DNA from: Bacteroidales bacterium UBA2287
Lineage (GTDB): Bacteria; Bacteroidota; Bacteroidia; Bacteroidales; Tenuifilaceae
DNA: 29,903 nucleotides
Direction: 5' to 3'
NCBI GenBank assembly: GCA_002345675.1
Contig: DDWL01000007.1
Coordinates: forward strand, 1-29,903
Shown piece after piece: positions 7,458 to 15,298 of the stretch. The notes beneath the pieces were generated by a model. The model made no database searches. It was not told where the DNA came from and was given only the letters and a program-made list of their open reading frames with translations. Position numbers and translations under genes: made by a program. Every line of letters starts with the position of its first letter. Position 1 is the stretch's first letter.

Positions 7458-8402
7458 TTACTCCACAAAAAACCGTCCTTGCCATGTATTTTGCTCGTCG
7501 AGCAACTTTTCGAATTTAACTAAAACCTGGTCGTTTCGGAGTTTTCCCCAAATAGGAGCAATTAGGGTTTCGGGACGGGCTTCGCCCGTAAAGCGTTCGA
7601 AAACAATGGTAGGTCTAAGTCGTTCAACTATTCGAACCATTAGTTCGAGGTAACCATCGAGTGTGTAAAAGTTGAAACTTTCGGCACTGTGACCATACTC
7701 TGTTGCCATGGCTGTTCCAGCAATTACTTGTAACTGATGAAACTTAACCGATGAAATGGGTAGCCTATTTATTTCATTAATCATTGCAAAAATACCACTC
7801 TCACTTTCACCAGGCAAACCTATAATAAAATGTGTACCCACATTTAGGTTTCGCTTTGCAGCCTCGTTAATTGCCCAAACCGATTGCTCATAAGTATGCC
7901 CTCTATTTATATGCTTTAACGTTTCGTTTGAACACGACTCCACACCAAATTCTAAATTTACATAGTACTTTTCCGAAAGCTGAGCAAGGTAATCGAGTTT
8001 TTCTTCATCAACACAATCGGGGCGCGTACCAATTGCAATACCCACAACCTTTGGATGCGAAAGGGCTTCCTCGTAAAGGCTTTTTAAATAGTCGAGTGGA
8101 GCATAAGTATTGGAATACGCCTGAAAGTAAACCAAGTACTTTTCGGCTCGTCTGTACCTAACTTCGTGAAATGTAATTCCTTCATTAATTTGTTGAATTA
8201 CACCCTTTTCAGGAATACAGTAACCTGGGCTAAATGAAGCATTATTACAAAAGGTGCAACCGCCAACGCCTACTCTCCCATCGCGATTGGGACAAGTAAA
8301 CCCTGCATCGACGGTGAGTTTTTGAACCCGCCCACCAAATGTGCGCTTCATGTAACCTGCGTAACTATTAAACCTGCGGGTATCGCCCCATGTATAAAGC
8401 AT
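7458..8402 (-). CDS. TIGR01212 family radical SAM protein (YhcC-like)
   Basis: A 314-residue radical SAM enzyme of the YhcC/TIGR01212 family, whose reaction is not well established. The family's opening is present (WGDTRRFNSYAGYMKRTFG), followed by the cluster ligands in the family-specific spacing: Cys36 in FTCPNRDG, then Cys48 and Cys51 in GGCTFC. Further signatures are VEFGVES-type strand LEFGVESC, HINRGHTYEQ and VGTHFIIGLPGE. Length is typical of the family. A -7 element sits 17 nt upstream, giving a very short leader. The gene ends 3 nt from the palindrome at 7428-7454. The neighbours give no functional clue. Confidence 0.88.
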   Translation of the reverse strand: MLYTWGDTRRFNSYAGYMKRTFGGRVQKLTVDAGFTCPNRDGRVGVGGCTFCNNASFSPGYCIPEKGVIQQINEGITFHEVRYRRAEKYLVYFQAYSNTYAPLDYLKSLYEEALSHPKVVGIAIGTRPDCVDEEKLDYLAQLSEKYYVNLEFGVESCSNETLKHINRGHTYEQSVWAINEAAKRNLNVGTHFIIGLPGESESGIFAMINEINRLPISSVKFHQLQVIAGTAMATEYGHSAESFNFYTLDGYLELMVRIVERLRPTIVFERFTGEARPETLIAPIWGKLRNDQVLVKFEKLLDEQNTWQGRFFVE

Positions 8403-8419
8403 AACAAAATATTAGGCAA

Positions 8420-8427
8420 CAAAGGTA
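8420..8427 (-). promoter_or_regulatory. -7 element for the radical SAM gene
   Basis: Minus strand TACCTTTG matches TAnnTTTG and lies 17 nt before the ATG at 8402. The same octamer occurs upstream of the TPR lipoprotein and the rlmD-like gene. No -33 match is seen. Confidence 0.55.
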
Positions 8428-8503
8428 AAATAATTCAACTAAAAGGGTTGCCCATTATTTGCAAGCCGTTAAAATTTAAAAAGAGAATGTATTAAAAAAC
8501 CAT

Positions 8504-8914
8504 TTAACCCCAAACCGTACCCGAAAAAATTAACGACTCGTTACTCTGAAGGTGTTTTGGAATTTTCGAAATAATTGAATCGACAGTGTTCACTAAAAAA
8601 GAGCTAAACTCATCAACAAGCAATTCACTAATAAAAATACGGGGAGCATTTTTAGCTGTTGGGTGCTCGTAGTGCTTGGCATAAAGTTTCTTTTCCACAA
8701 AATGGCACTCGCCTTTCTCGAGGTAGCCTTCTGATAAAAACGGCTTCGAAAGCACTTCAATTCCAACGGAATTCATATTAAATGTTCTAAATGCAATAAG
8801 ATCATTAGCAATTTCTTAGCCTTTTGAACCGAATAAGCCATGAATTGCCTTTACCGAAGGGTTTTGGTTCGAATAATCGCTCTAAAGGCGATGAAGTATT
8901 TCATTGAGTGTTAT
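8504..8914 (-). pseudogene. DUF1338 (2-oxoadipate dioxygenase/decarboxylase-like) pseudogene, N-terminal part
   Basis: Read on the minus strand from 8914, one frame gives TLNEILHRL, a TAG stop (8882-8884), SDYSNQNPSVKAIHGLFGSK-G, a TAA stop (8816-8818), then EIANDLIAFRTFN and a further 90 codons including KKLYAKHYEHP, PRIFISELLVDEFS and LIFSGTVWG before a final TAA. As I recall the family, DUF1338 proteins open with a LW-DY-QNPS-KIH-LF motif, then NDHIALRTFN, then KHYEHP and FISELL-EEFS. The first stop sits where Trp is expected (TGG to TAG). The second sits where Glu/Lys is expected. The NDH histidine is Leu. No ATG is found at the start, and the C-terminal half is absent. It is a decayed fragment, although the 90-codon part from 8776 is still open. 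Family assignment is from memory of motifs, not a search. Confidence 0.75.
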
Positions 8915-9111
8915 AATTAGTTGTTTTTGGATTTAATTATTATTATTTTTCACGTTAAACGCTAAGAGAGAGAAATGGTTCCACAAAAACATGTTTTAAA
9001 TCATAACTAAAAAAAGGCTTTCGCCTTTCATTGTTGAAGTTACTTAAACCCATTAGCGAATAACTGTAAGCAATATGTTTTATAATATGTTTAAAACATG
9101 ACGGTTTGCTT

Positions 9112-9141
9112 TTTGTATCTCATTAATAATCATTAGTTTTG
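9112..9141 (+). promoter_or_regulatory. Promoter of the ackA-ptb-buk operon
   Basis: TTTG (9112-9115) and TAGTTTTG (9134-9141) are 18 nt apart, a good Bacteroidota -33/-7 pair, giving a leader of about 45-50 nt before the ackA ATG at 9196. The rest of the gap from the DUF1338 remnant contains a small AAAGGC/GCCTTT hairpin (9013-9028) and a near-palindrome ATGTTTAAAACAT around 9088-9100, but no gene. Confidence 0.75.
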
Positions 9142-9195
9142 AGAATTACTTCACCGAAATACAACTAATTGATAATCAAATAATACCACATTAAA

Positions 9196-10419
9196 ATGAT
9201 TGTACTCGTTCTAAACTGCGGCAGCTCGTCAATTAAGTACCAAGTTATTGACATGTGCGAAAAAGAAAAACTCCTTGCAAAAGGAATTATCGAACGCATT
9301 GGTCTTACCGATGGTGTGTTAACCCATAAACCAGAGGGGAAAGACAGGTATGAAATAACAAGAGATATACCAGATCACACCATTGGGATTAACCTTATCC
9401 TCGAAGCCCTAATCGATAAAAATCATGGTGTTATTTCGGGGTTAAATGAAATTTTAGCTGTAGGTCATAGGGTAGCGCATGGTGGTGAATTTTTCACCGA
9501 AAGTTCTCTAATAACCGATAAGGTTAAGTACGAAATTGAAAAATGTATTGAACTTGCCCCCCTTCACAATCCTGCTAACTTAAAGGGAATCCTGTCTATG
9601 GAAACTTTACTTCCCGGTGTTCCACAGGTTGCTGTCTTCGATACATCGTTCCACCAATCTATGCCAGCCTACTCGTACCTTTACGCATTACCCTACGAGT
9701 ACTACGAGAATTATAAAATTCGTCGCTACGGATTCCATGGCACTAGCCACAAATTTGTAGCTAAAAAGGCTTGTAAACTTATTGGGTTAGATTTTGAAAA
9801 TTCTAAAATAATAACCTGTCACTTAGGTAATGGCGCCTCAATTGCAGCCATAAAAAACGGAAAATCGGTCGACACATCAATGGGGTTTACTCCAGTTGAA
9901 GGATTAATTATGGGAACTCGCTGCGGCGACATCGACCCAGGAATTCTACTGTACATTGCCGACAAAGAAAACCTTAACCTAAAAGGTGTAAACGACCTTA
10001 TTAACAAGAAGAGCGGAGTAATGGGTATTTCTGGTCTTTCGTCGGATATGCGCGACCTCGAACTAGCTGCAGAAAAGGGTCATGAACGTGCACAACTTGC
10101 TCTCGACATGTACTACTATAGGGTTAAAAAGTTTGTTGGAGCATACGCAGCTGCAATGGATGGCGTTGATTTAATTATTTTCACTGGAGGTATTGGCGAA
10201 AACGACAGCTTGCTTCGCGAAAAGGTATCGACCGCCATCGACTTTATGGGAATCGACTTCGACATTGAGGCCAACAGGGGTGTTCGCGGAAAAGATAAGC
10301 TGCTTACCAAGCCCGATTCGAAAGTTAAAGTTATGGCCATTACAACCAACGAGGAACTAGTTATTGCCTCGGACACTGCTGTTATTGTAGCACGTTCAAA
10401 AAAAGAAGGCCTTTGCTAA
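9196..10419 (+). CDS. ackA: Acetate kinase
   Basis: Cytosolic kinase that interconverts acetyl phosphate and ADP with acetate and ATP, the ATP-yielding step of acetate fermentation. The 407-residue protein has all ASKHA acetate-kinase signatures: NCGSSSIK with Asn7, GHRVAHGG with Arg92, VFDTSFH with Asp149, RYGFHGTSHKFV with His181, MGTRCGDIDPG with Arg242, FTGGIGEN, and TNEE near the C-terminus. Length is normal. It is the first gene of an operon with ptb (37 nt gap) and buk. The usual partner pta is absent and a phosphate butyryltransferase takes its place, so acetyl phosphate must come from elsewhere or from side activity of Ptb. Confidence 0.96.
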   Translation: MIVLVLNCGSSSIKYQVIDMCEKEKLLAKGIIERIGLTDGVLTHKPEGKDRYEITRDIPDHTIGINLILEALIDKNHGVISGLNEILAVGHRVAHGGEFFTESSLITDKVKYEIEKCIELAPLHNPANLKGILSMETLLPGVPQVAVFDTSFHQSMPAYSYLYALPYEYYENYKIRRYGFHGTSHKFVAKKACKLIGLDFENSKIITCHLGNGASIAAIKNGKSVDTSMGFTPVEGLIMGTRCGDIDPGILLYIADKENLNLKGVNDLINKKSGVMGISGLSSDMRDLELAAEKGHERAQLALDMYYYRVKKFVGAYAAAMDGVDLIIFTGGIGENDSLLREKVSTAIDFMGIDFDIEANRGVRGKDKLLTKPDSKVKVMAITTNEELVIASDTAVIVARSKKEGLC

Positions 10420-10456
10420 GCCATAATTAGTTTAAAACCTATAAAAACATACAAAT

Positions 10457-11362
10457 ATGTCAATTACAAAACTCGAACAACTGTTCGACCTTCTTAGAAG
10501 CAAGCCAAAAAAAAGGTTAGTAGCTGCTTATGCAAACGACGACCATACCATCGAAGCTGTTAGTATGGCAGTTGACATGGGACTTATCGATGCTACTCTT
10601 GTTGGCGACGAGGCTACTATTAAAAAGGTTTGCGCTTCGCACAACATCGACCCATCAAAGTTTCGTATTGTTCAGGAAAACGACGAAATGAAGGCTGCGA
10701 ACAAAGCCGTTGAACTTATTAATAAAGGTGAAGGTGCTGTTCTTATGAAAGGACTTGTAAGTACCGACAAGTATATGCGTGCCATTCTTAACAAGGAAAC
10801 TGGGTTACTGCCTCCAAAAGCCGTTCTTACACATGTTACCGTAGTTGAGGTTCCAACATACCCTAAACTACTAATTGTAGGTGATGTTGCCATTATTCCT
10901 GCTCCCGATCTTAGCCAAAAAATTGCCATTACCAACTACCTAATTCAAACTGCTCACTCGCTTGGTATTGAAAAGCCAAAGGTAGCGCTTAACGCTGCAA
11001 CCGAACAAATGTCGGCAAGCATGCAGGCATGTGTTGATGCAGCAATTATTTCGAAAATGGCCGACCGCGGACAAATTAAAGGCGCTTTTATTGATGGTCC
11101 TTTAGCTCTTGACGTTGCTATTGACAAAGAATCGGCTGAAATTAAAAAAGTTGGCGGTAACGTTGCTGGCGATGCCGACTGCATTCTGTTCCCAAATATC
11201 GAAAGCGGAAACGTTTTCTTTAAAGCCTGCACAAAACTGGCCAAAGGCGAACTAGGCGCAATGGTTATGGGTGCAAAAGTTCCTTGTGTACTAACTTCAA
11301 GAGGCGATAGCGTACAATCGAAAATGTACTCCATTGCTTTAGCAGCAAATGCAGCAAAGTAA
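10457..11362 (+). CDS. ptb: Phosphate butyryltransferase (phosphotransbutyrylase)
   Basis: Transfers acyl groups between CoA and phosphate (butyryl-CoA to butyryl phosphate; many members also use isobutyryl- or isovaleryl-CoA). The 301-residue length and the phosphate acetyl/butyryltransferase fold are clear: an N-terminal domain with LVGDEATIKKVC, the middle GAVLMKGLVSTDKYMRAILNKETGL segment in which KG and T/SD are conserved, the VGDVAIIPAPDLSQK segment, and the C-terminal IDGPLALDVAI and ANIESGN-like FPNIESGNVFFKACTKL motifs. It sits between ackA and buk (24 nt before buk). The pairing with buk makes Ptb more likely than Pta. Substrate preference cannot be read from sequence. Confidence 0.93.
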   Translation: MSITKLEQLFDLLRSKPKKRLVAAYANDDHTIEAVSMAVDMGLIDATLVGDEATIKKVCASHNIDPSKFRIVQENDEMKAANKAVELINKGEGAVLMKGLVSTDKYMRAILNKETGLLPPKAVLTHVTVVEVPTYPKLLIVGDVAIIPAPDLSQKIAITNYLIQTAHSLGIEKPKVALNAATEQMSASMQACVDAAIISKMADRGQIKGAFIDGPLALDVAIDKESAEIKKVGGNVAGDADCILFPNIESGNVFFKACTKLAKGELGAMVMGAKVPCVLTSRGDSVQSKMYSIALAANAAK

Positions 11363-11386
11363 ACTAACCCCAATTTCAAAATAAAT

Positions 11387-12463
11387 ATGGAAGACTTCAA
11401 AATTTTGGCCATAAATCCTGGCTCTACATCGACCAAAATTGCGGTATTCGAAAATACCAAGTCAATTTTTCTGAAAACAATTCGTCATCAGGCTGAAGAA
11501 TTGAAGCCTTACAAAAATATAGCCGACCAATTCGAGTTTCGCAAGAACATTATTCTTGAGGAACTGAAAAATGCCGACATTGAAATTGAAAAACTATCGG
11601 CTGTAGTTGGCCGTGGCGGTCTTATTAAGCCTATTGAGTCTGGTGTTTACTTCGTAAACGATCGCATGATAGAGGATTTAAAAAACTCAATTCGTGGCGA
11701 GCATGCCAGTAATCTTGGCGCTCTAATTGCCGACAATATTGCAAAAGCACTTCCAAATGCGAAAGCATTTATTGCCGACCCAGTTGTTGTCGACGAAATG
11801 CATGATGTAGCCCGACTTGCTGGACATCCAAAATTTGAAAGAGTTTCAATTTTTCATGCCCTTAACCAAAAGGCAATTGCTCGTCAGTACGCAAAAAGTT
11901 TAGACAAAAAGTACGAAGAGCTTAACATTATTGTTGCTCATTTGGGTGGCGGAATTTCCGTTGGGGCACACTATATGGGCAAAGTTGTCGACGTAAATAA
12001 TGCTCTCGATGGTGAAGGTCCTTTTTCGCCCGAGCGAACCGGAACAATTCCTGCAGGGCAACTTGCAAAACTTTGCTTTAGTGGCGAAGTTACCTTCGAA
12101 GAGGTGAAGAAAATCATAAATGGCGAAGGTGGTCTTGTTGCCCTAGCGGGAACAAACGATGCCTACGAAATTGAGATGAAAGCTAAGGCTGGCGATAAAA
12201 AAGCGCAATTTCTACAAGACGCCATGTCGTACAATATTGGTAAGTGGATTGGCCAAATGGCTGCTGTTCTCAAAGGAAAAGTCGATGGAATTATCCTTAC
12301 CGGCGGTATTGCACACAACCCATACTTAGTAGAGTACGTAAAGGAAATGGTTGGATTTATAGCTCCAGTTGCCGTTTATCCTGGTGAGGACGAAATGCAA
12401 GCTCTAGCCATGAATGGATTAGCAGCGCTTAGAGGCGATGTTCTTCCAAAAGAGTATAAGTAA
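11387..12463 (+). CDS. buk: Butyrate kinase (or branched-chain fatty acid kinase)
   Basis: ASKHA-family kinase that makes ATP from butyryl phosphate, completing butyrate (or isobutyrate/isovalerate) formation with Ptb. At 358 residues it is the typical Buk length, shorter than AckA. Recognisable motifs are ILAINPGSTSTKIAVF near the N-terminus, VVGRGGLIKPI, IADPVVVDEM, IVAHLGGGISVGAH, the NNALDGEGPFSPERTG loop specific to butyrate kinases, and IILTGGIAHN. It is the last gene of the ackA-ptb-buk operon, followed by a strong terminator. The window has no butyryl-CoA-forming genes, so supply from crotonyl-CoA or from amino-acid degradation is left open. Confidence 0.94.
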   Translation: MEDFKILAINPGSTSTKIAVFENTKSIFLKTIRHQAEELKPYKNIADQFEFRKNIILEELKNADIEIEKLSAVVGRGGLIKPIESGVYFVNDRMIEDLKNSIRGEHASNLGALIADNIAKALPNAKAFIADPVVVDEMHDVARLAGHPKFERVSIFHALNQKAIARQYAKSLDKKYEELNIIVAHLGGGISVGAHYMGKVVDVNNALDGEGPFSPERTGTIPAGQLAKLCFSGEVTFEEVKKIINGEGGLVALAGTNDAYEIEMKAKAGDKKAQFLQDAMSYNIGKWIGQMAAVLKGKVDGIILTGGIAHNPYLVEYVKEMVGFIAPVAVYPGEDEMQALAMNGLAALRGDVLPKEYK

Positions 12464-12484
12464 AGCAACATAAAATTCATTTTA

Positions 12485-12524
12485 TAATGAGTCATCCCCA
12501 CTTTTGGATGACTCATTATTTTTT
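12485..12524 (+). terminator. Terminator of the ackA-ptb-buk operon
   Basis: A perfect 13-bp stem, TAATGAGTCATCC (12485-12497) and its complement (12506-12518), with an 8-nt loop, is followed directly by six T (12519-12524). It lies 21 nt past the buk stop. Confidence 0.93.
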
Positions 12525-12737
12525 CACTTAGCTAAAAAACCAACAGTAAATTAACATAAAAGAGAGCAAGAGATTTAACATTTTTTTTAGTAATGTATTA
12601 TTATAAAAACTTATTTGTATCTTTAAAAAAGCATTAAAAAATAAGGTGTTAAAAAGCACTATTACTATTACTGAAATACACATTAAGTTTTGACAAGTTC
12701 CTAAGTAAATCAAACCATTTGATAATGTATCTTACTG

Positions 12738-12761
12738 TATTATTGGCAGACACCAATAATA
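12738..12761. promoter_or_regulatory. Inverted repeat upstream of the small lipoprotein, possible operator
   Basis: TATTATTGG (12738-12746) and CCAATAATA (12753-12761) form a perfect 9-bp inverted repeat with a 6-nt centre, about 100 nt before the lipoprotein start. The surrounding gap from buk (12464-12859) is very AT-rich and otherwise holds only the buk terminator; I see no exact TAnnTTTG element and no other gene. Confidence 0.35.
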
Positions 12762-12859
12762 TAAATGTAATTATAAAAATGTTGGACAATCATTTCAAAA
12801 TGACCCGTCAAAACCGAAGAACGTTAACGGTAGGTAAAAAAAAATAAAATATAATTTAT

Positions 12860-13066
12860 ATGAGAAAAGTATTTCTAATGTTATTAGTAGTTGCAGCATT
12901 TGCTACAGTAAGTTGCAATAAAGAAAAGACCTGTAAATGTACAACTACACTTGACGGTGATGTTATTTCAGAAACAACTTTAACCACTGAAGAAGATTGT
13001 AGTGATGGTAATTCAGAAACGACTCTTTTGGGTGATGTAATGAAAACCAATTGTGTTGAGCAGTAA
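12860..13066 (+). CDS. Small cysteine-containing lipoprotein, family not recognised
   Basis: A 68-residue protein with a textbook lipoprotein signal (MRKVFLMLLVVAAFATVSC, lipidated Cys19). The remaining 49 residues are acidic and Thr/Ser-rich, with four more cysteines (25, 27, 47, 65), enough for two disulfides. It would be exported and membrane-anchored. No family is recognised. The next gene encodes a membrane protein with redox-active CxxC, so this could be a substrate or partner, but that is inference from adjacency and cysteine content. A hairpin terminator separates the two genes, so downstream expression would need read-through or its own promoter. Base composition is AT-rich compared with the ackA operon. 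Confidence 0.75.
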   Translation: MRKVFLMLLVVAAFATVSCNKEKTCKCTTTLDGDVISETTLTTEEDCSDGNSETTLLGDVMKTNCVEQ

Positions 13067-13075
13067 AAATTCACA

Positions 13076-13111
13076 AAACTCGGTTCACTAAATAGTGAGC
13101 CGAGTTTTTTT
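13076..13111 (+). terminator. Terminator after the small lipoprotein gene
   Basis: AAACTCGGTTCACTA (13076-13090) pairs with TAGTGAGCCGAGTTT (13093-13107), with one G-U wobble, and a run of T to 13111. It starts 10 nt after the stop and may uncouple the lipoprotein from the following membrane gene. Confidence 0.85.
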
Positions 13112-13151
13112 ATTGTAAAAATTATTTTCTTCGATTTTCACAAATCCTACC

Positions 13152-14060
13152 ATGAATAAAACTTATCCAAAATCATTAAATATTATCATCCGCATTGTTA
13201 TCGGATTAGTTTTTGAAATCTCAGCAATATTTAAGTTAATATCTATTGATTCTTTTGAAGTTTACATCTATAGTTTTGGGATATTAAGCCTAAATTTTTC
13301 TTTTTTACTAGCGCGTTTTATTATTTCTATAGAACTATTTGCAGGAATTTTGCTAGTTATGGGTTGTTACTTAAAAAAAGTAATAATTGCATCAATTTTA
13401 ACACTTTCAGGATTTTGCATATTTATTCTCATATTGCTTTTAACAAACAACAAAGATCATTGCCATTGCTTTGGAGACATTGTTGAGTTATCCCATTTCT
13501 CATCAATTTTAAAAAACATTTTCCTAATTGCCCTACTTATAATAATATACAATAACCCTCAAGTAAAAAATAAGTATTGTAAACTTATTTTACTTATTTC
13601 AATTGCAATTTCATTAGCATTACCTTTTATTATTTCTCCTCCCGACTCATTCATGTTTGAAAAGTATTCGAAAAACATAAACTACAACGAAACTCGATTA
13701 AGTGACTTTATAAATAACAACGTACAAATCTCCGAAGGGAAAAGTGTAATATGCTTTTTTGGGTCAAGTTGTCGATTTTGCAAATTAGCAGCTCAAAAAA
13801 TTTCGGTTATTGCAACCAAAACAAACAAAAAAGATTTAATTACTTATGTTTTTTGGGGATCTGAAGAATCTGTGGCTAGTTTTTTTGAAGAAACAAACTC
13901 TCATATATTTAGATATTTAAAACTTGATACAGATATTTTCCTTAAAACAACTAATGGAAACATGCCTTTAATATTCTTATTAGAAAATGGCAATTCGATT
14001 AAATGCTTTGGTTATAGGGACCTTGATGAAAATGAAATAATTAAATTTTTAAACGATTAG
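13152..14060 (+). CDS. MauE/DoxX-like membrane protein fused to a thioredoxin-like domain
   Basis: A 302-residue protein in two parts. Residues 1-162 contain about five hydrophobic segments (roughly 10-30, 50-72, 76-98, 118-135, 143-162). The loop HCHCFGD (Cys104, Cys106) after the third segment recalls the CxCFG motif of MauE/DoxX-type redox membrane proteins. Residues 180-302 look like a thioredoxin fold: ICFFGSSCRFCK with CxxC at 207/210, and GNMPLIFLLENG with a cis-proline at 272. This suggests disulfide exchange across the membrane. The preceding gene encodes a small lipoprotein with four extra cysteines, a plausible client. Codon use is AT-rich: a sample line in this gene (13201-13260) is 25% G+C, against 47% for a line in ptb (10561-10620). 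This fits acquired DNA or weak codon selection. The exact substrate is unknown. Confidence 0.75.
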   Translation: MNKTYPKSLNIIIRIVIGLVFEISAIFKLISIDSFEVYIYSFGILSLNFSFLLARFIISIELFAGILLVMGCYLKKVIIASILTLSGFCIFILILLLTNNKDHCHCFGDIVELSHFSSILKNIFLIALLIIIYNNPQVKNKYCKLILLISIAISLALPFIISPPDSFMFEKYSKNINYNETRLSDFINNNVQISEGKSVICFFGSSCRFCKLAAQKISVIATKTNKKDLITYVFWGSEESVASFFEETNSHIFRYLKLDTDIFLKTTNGNMPLIFLLENGNSIKCFGYRDLDENEIIKFLND

Positions 14061-14205
14061 TTTTTCATGGATTTTAAAATAAATTCATAGCAAAATTACA
14101 ATCGCTCCTTCGGAAATTATTTCCAATCAGGAAATTTTGCCTCTTTTACTAACTAATTTACTCAGCTTATAGGATTCATTAAAATTTTATTTGTGAGACC
14201 TTAAC

Positions 14206-14234
14206 AAAAAAGCCCTGAATATCAGGGCTTTTTT
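14206..14234. terminator. Bidirectional terminator between the MauE-like gene and sucD
   Basis: AAAAAAGCCCTGA (14206-14218), loop ATA, TCAGGGCTTTTTT (14222-14234): a perfect stem with A and T runs on either side, serving the minus-strand sucD (stop at 14256) and possibly plus-strand transcripts. The preceding 145 nt hold no gene. Confidence 0.92.
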
Positions 14235-14255
14235 GATTTACTAAGTGTATATTAA

Positions 14256-15134
14256 TTATTTATGTTTTAACGCTTTAGCCATAGTAACACCTAATTCTGC
14301 AGGCGACTCAACAACGTGAATTCCGCACTCGGTCATTATTCGCATTTTAGCTGCAGCTGTATCGTCGGCACCACCAATAATTGCACCTGCATGTCCCATT
14401 CGGCGACCCTTCGGTGCTGTTTGCCCAGCAATAAACCCAACAACGGGTTTTTTGCAATTATCTTTAATCCAGTATGCCGCCTCGGCTTCCATGGTTCCAC
14501 CAATTTCGCCAATCATAATAATACCCTCTGTTTCGGGATCATCGTTAAAAAGTTTAATGGCGTCGAGGGTTGTTGTTCCAACAATTGGGTCGCCGCCAAT
14601 TCCAATACATGTCGACTGGCCTAAACCAGCTTTTGTAATCTGATCGACAGCTTCGTAGGTTAGAGTTCCCGAGCGCGATATAATTCCCACGCTACCCTTT
14701 TTATGAATAAACCCTGGCATTATTCCTATTTTTGCTTCGCCCGGTGTAATAATTCCAGGGCAATTAGGACCGATAAGTCTTGAACCCTTAATATCGCTTA
14801 GGTATTGCTTAACTTTTACCATGTCGGCAACTGGAATTCCTTCGGTTATGCAAACAATTACCTTAACCCCAGCATCGGCGGCTTCCATAATTGCATCGGC
14901 GGCAAAAGAAGGTGGAACAAAGATTACCGACACATCAGCACCTGTTGCTTTAACACCATCCGAAACAGTGTTGAATACTGGTAAACCTAAATGTGATTGC
15001 CCACCTTTGCCTGGTGTTATGCCACCAACCACATTTGTTCCATACTCAAGCATTTGAGTTGCATGAAATGTACCCTCGCTGCCAGTGAAACCTTGCACCA
15101 AAACGAGGGAGTTTTTATTTACTAAAACGCTCAT
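14256..15134 (-). CDS. sucD: Succinyl-CoA ligase (ADP/GDP-forming) subunit alpha
   Basis: Alpha subunit of succinyl-CoA synthetase, which makes ATP or GTP from succinyl-CoA or runs in reverse in reductive pathways. The 292-residue protein has the CoA-binding N-terminal Rossmann domain (VQGFTGSEGTFHATQ, GGITPGKGG), the central GPNCPGIITPGE loop, and GRRMGHAGAI with the phosphorylated His248. Length is typical. The beta-subunit gene sucC, often adjacent in other phyla, is not in the window, so the complex must be completed from a distant gene. A -7 element lies about 65 nt upstream and a strong hairpin terminates the gene; it is monocistronic and divergent from malic enzyme. Confidence 0.95.
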   Translation of the reverse strand: MSVLVNKNSLVLVQGFTGSEGTFHATQMLEYGTNVVGGITPGKGGQSHLGLPVFNTVSDGVKATGADVSVIFVPPSFAADAIMEAADAGVKVIVCITEGIPVADMVKVKQYLSDIKGSRLIGPNCPGIITPGEAKIGIMPGFIHKKGSVGIISRSGTLTYEAVDQITKAGLGQSTCIGIGGDPIVGTTTLDAIKLFNDDPETEGIIMIGEIGGTMEAEAAYWIKDNCKKPVVGFIAGQTAPKGRRMGHAGAIIGGADDTAAAKMRIMTECGIHVVESPAELGVTMAKALKHK

Positions 15135-15198
15135 ATTTATATTGTTATTTATATATCAAGAACCAATTATTAGTATTGTTTACAGTAAAACGCTTCTT

Positions 15199-15206
15199 CA
15201 AAACTA
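15199..15206 (-). promoter_or_regulatory. -7 element for sucD
   Basis: Minus strand TAGTTTTG matches TAnnTTTG in the 164-bp gap between sucD and the malic enzyme gene. No -33 match is seen at the usual spacing. A near match TAACTTG around 15237 could serve the plus-strand gene but lacks one T. Confidence 0.5.
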
Positions 15207-15298
15207 AATAAAAAAAGTGTACTTCACGATTTTTTTGTAACTTGAATTTCTAATAAACTAACCACAAAAAAACCTAACCTAAAGAAATTCTGCTTGTT

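Noticed and set aside
7325..7519. Open frame across the 21-bp repeats encoding repeated GREQ-type units
   Set aside because: It is an artefact of a repeat length divisible by three, overlaps the 3' end of the well-supported radical SAM gene and has no recognisable start context or product.
9013..9028. AAAGGC/GCCTTT hairpin as a terminator or riboregulator
   Set aside because: The stem is six A/T-flanked base pairs with no transcript clearly ending there; too weak to call.
10116..10376. Long antisense open frames within ackA, ptb and sucD
   Set aside because: They follow from codon bias on the coding strand of clear enzymes and have no homology or promoter.
14112..14124. GGAAAT-T-ATTTCC palindrome after the MauE-like gene
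   Set aside because: Short, AT-rich and without a T run; not distinguishable from chance in this composition.
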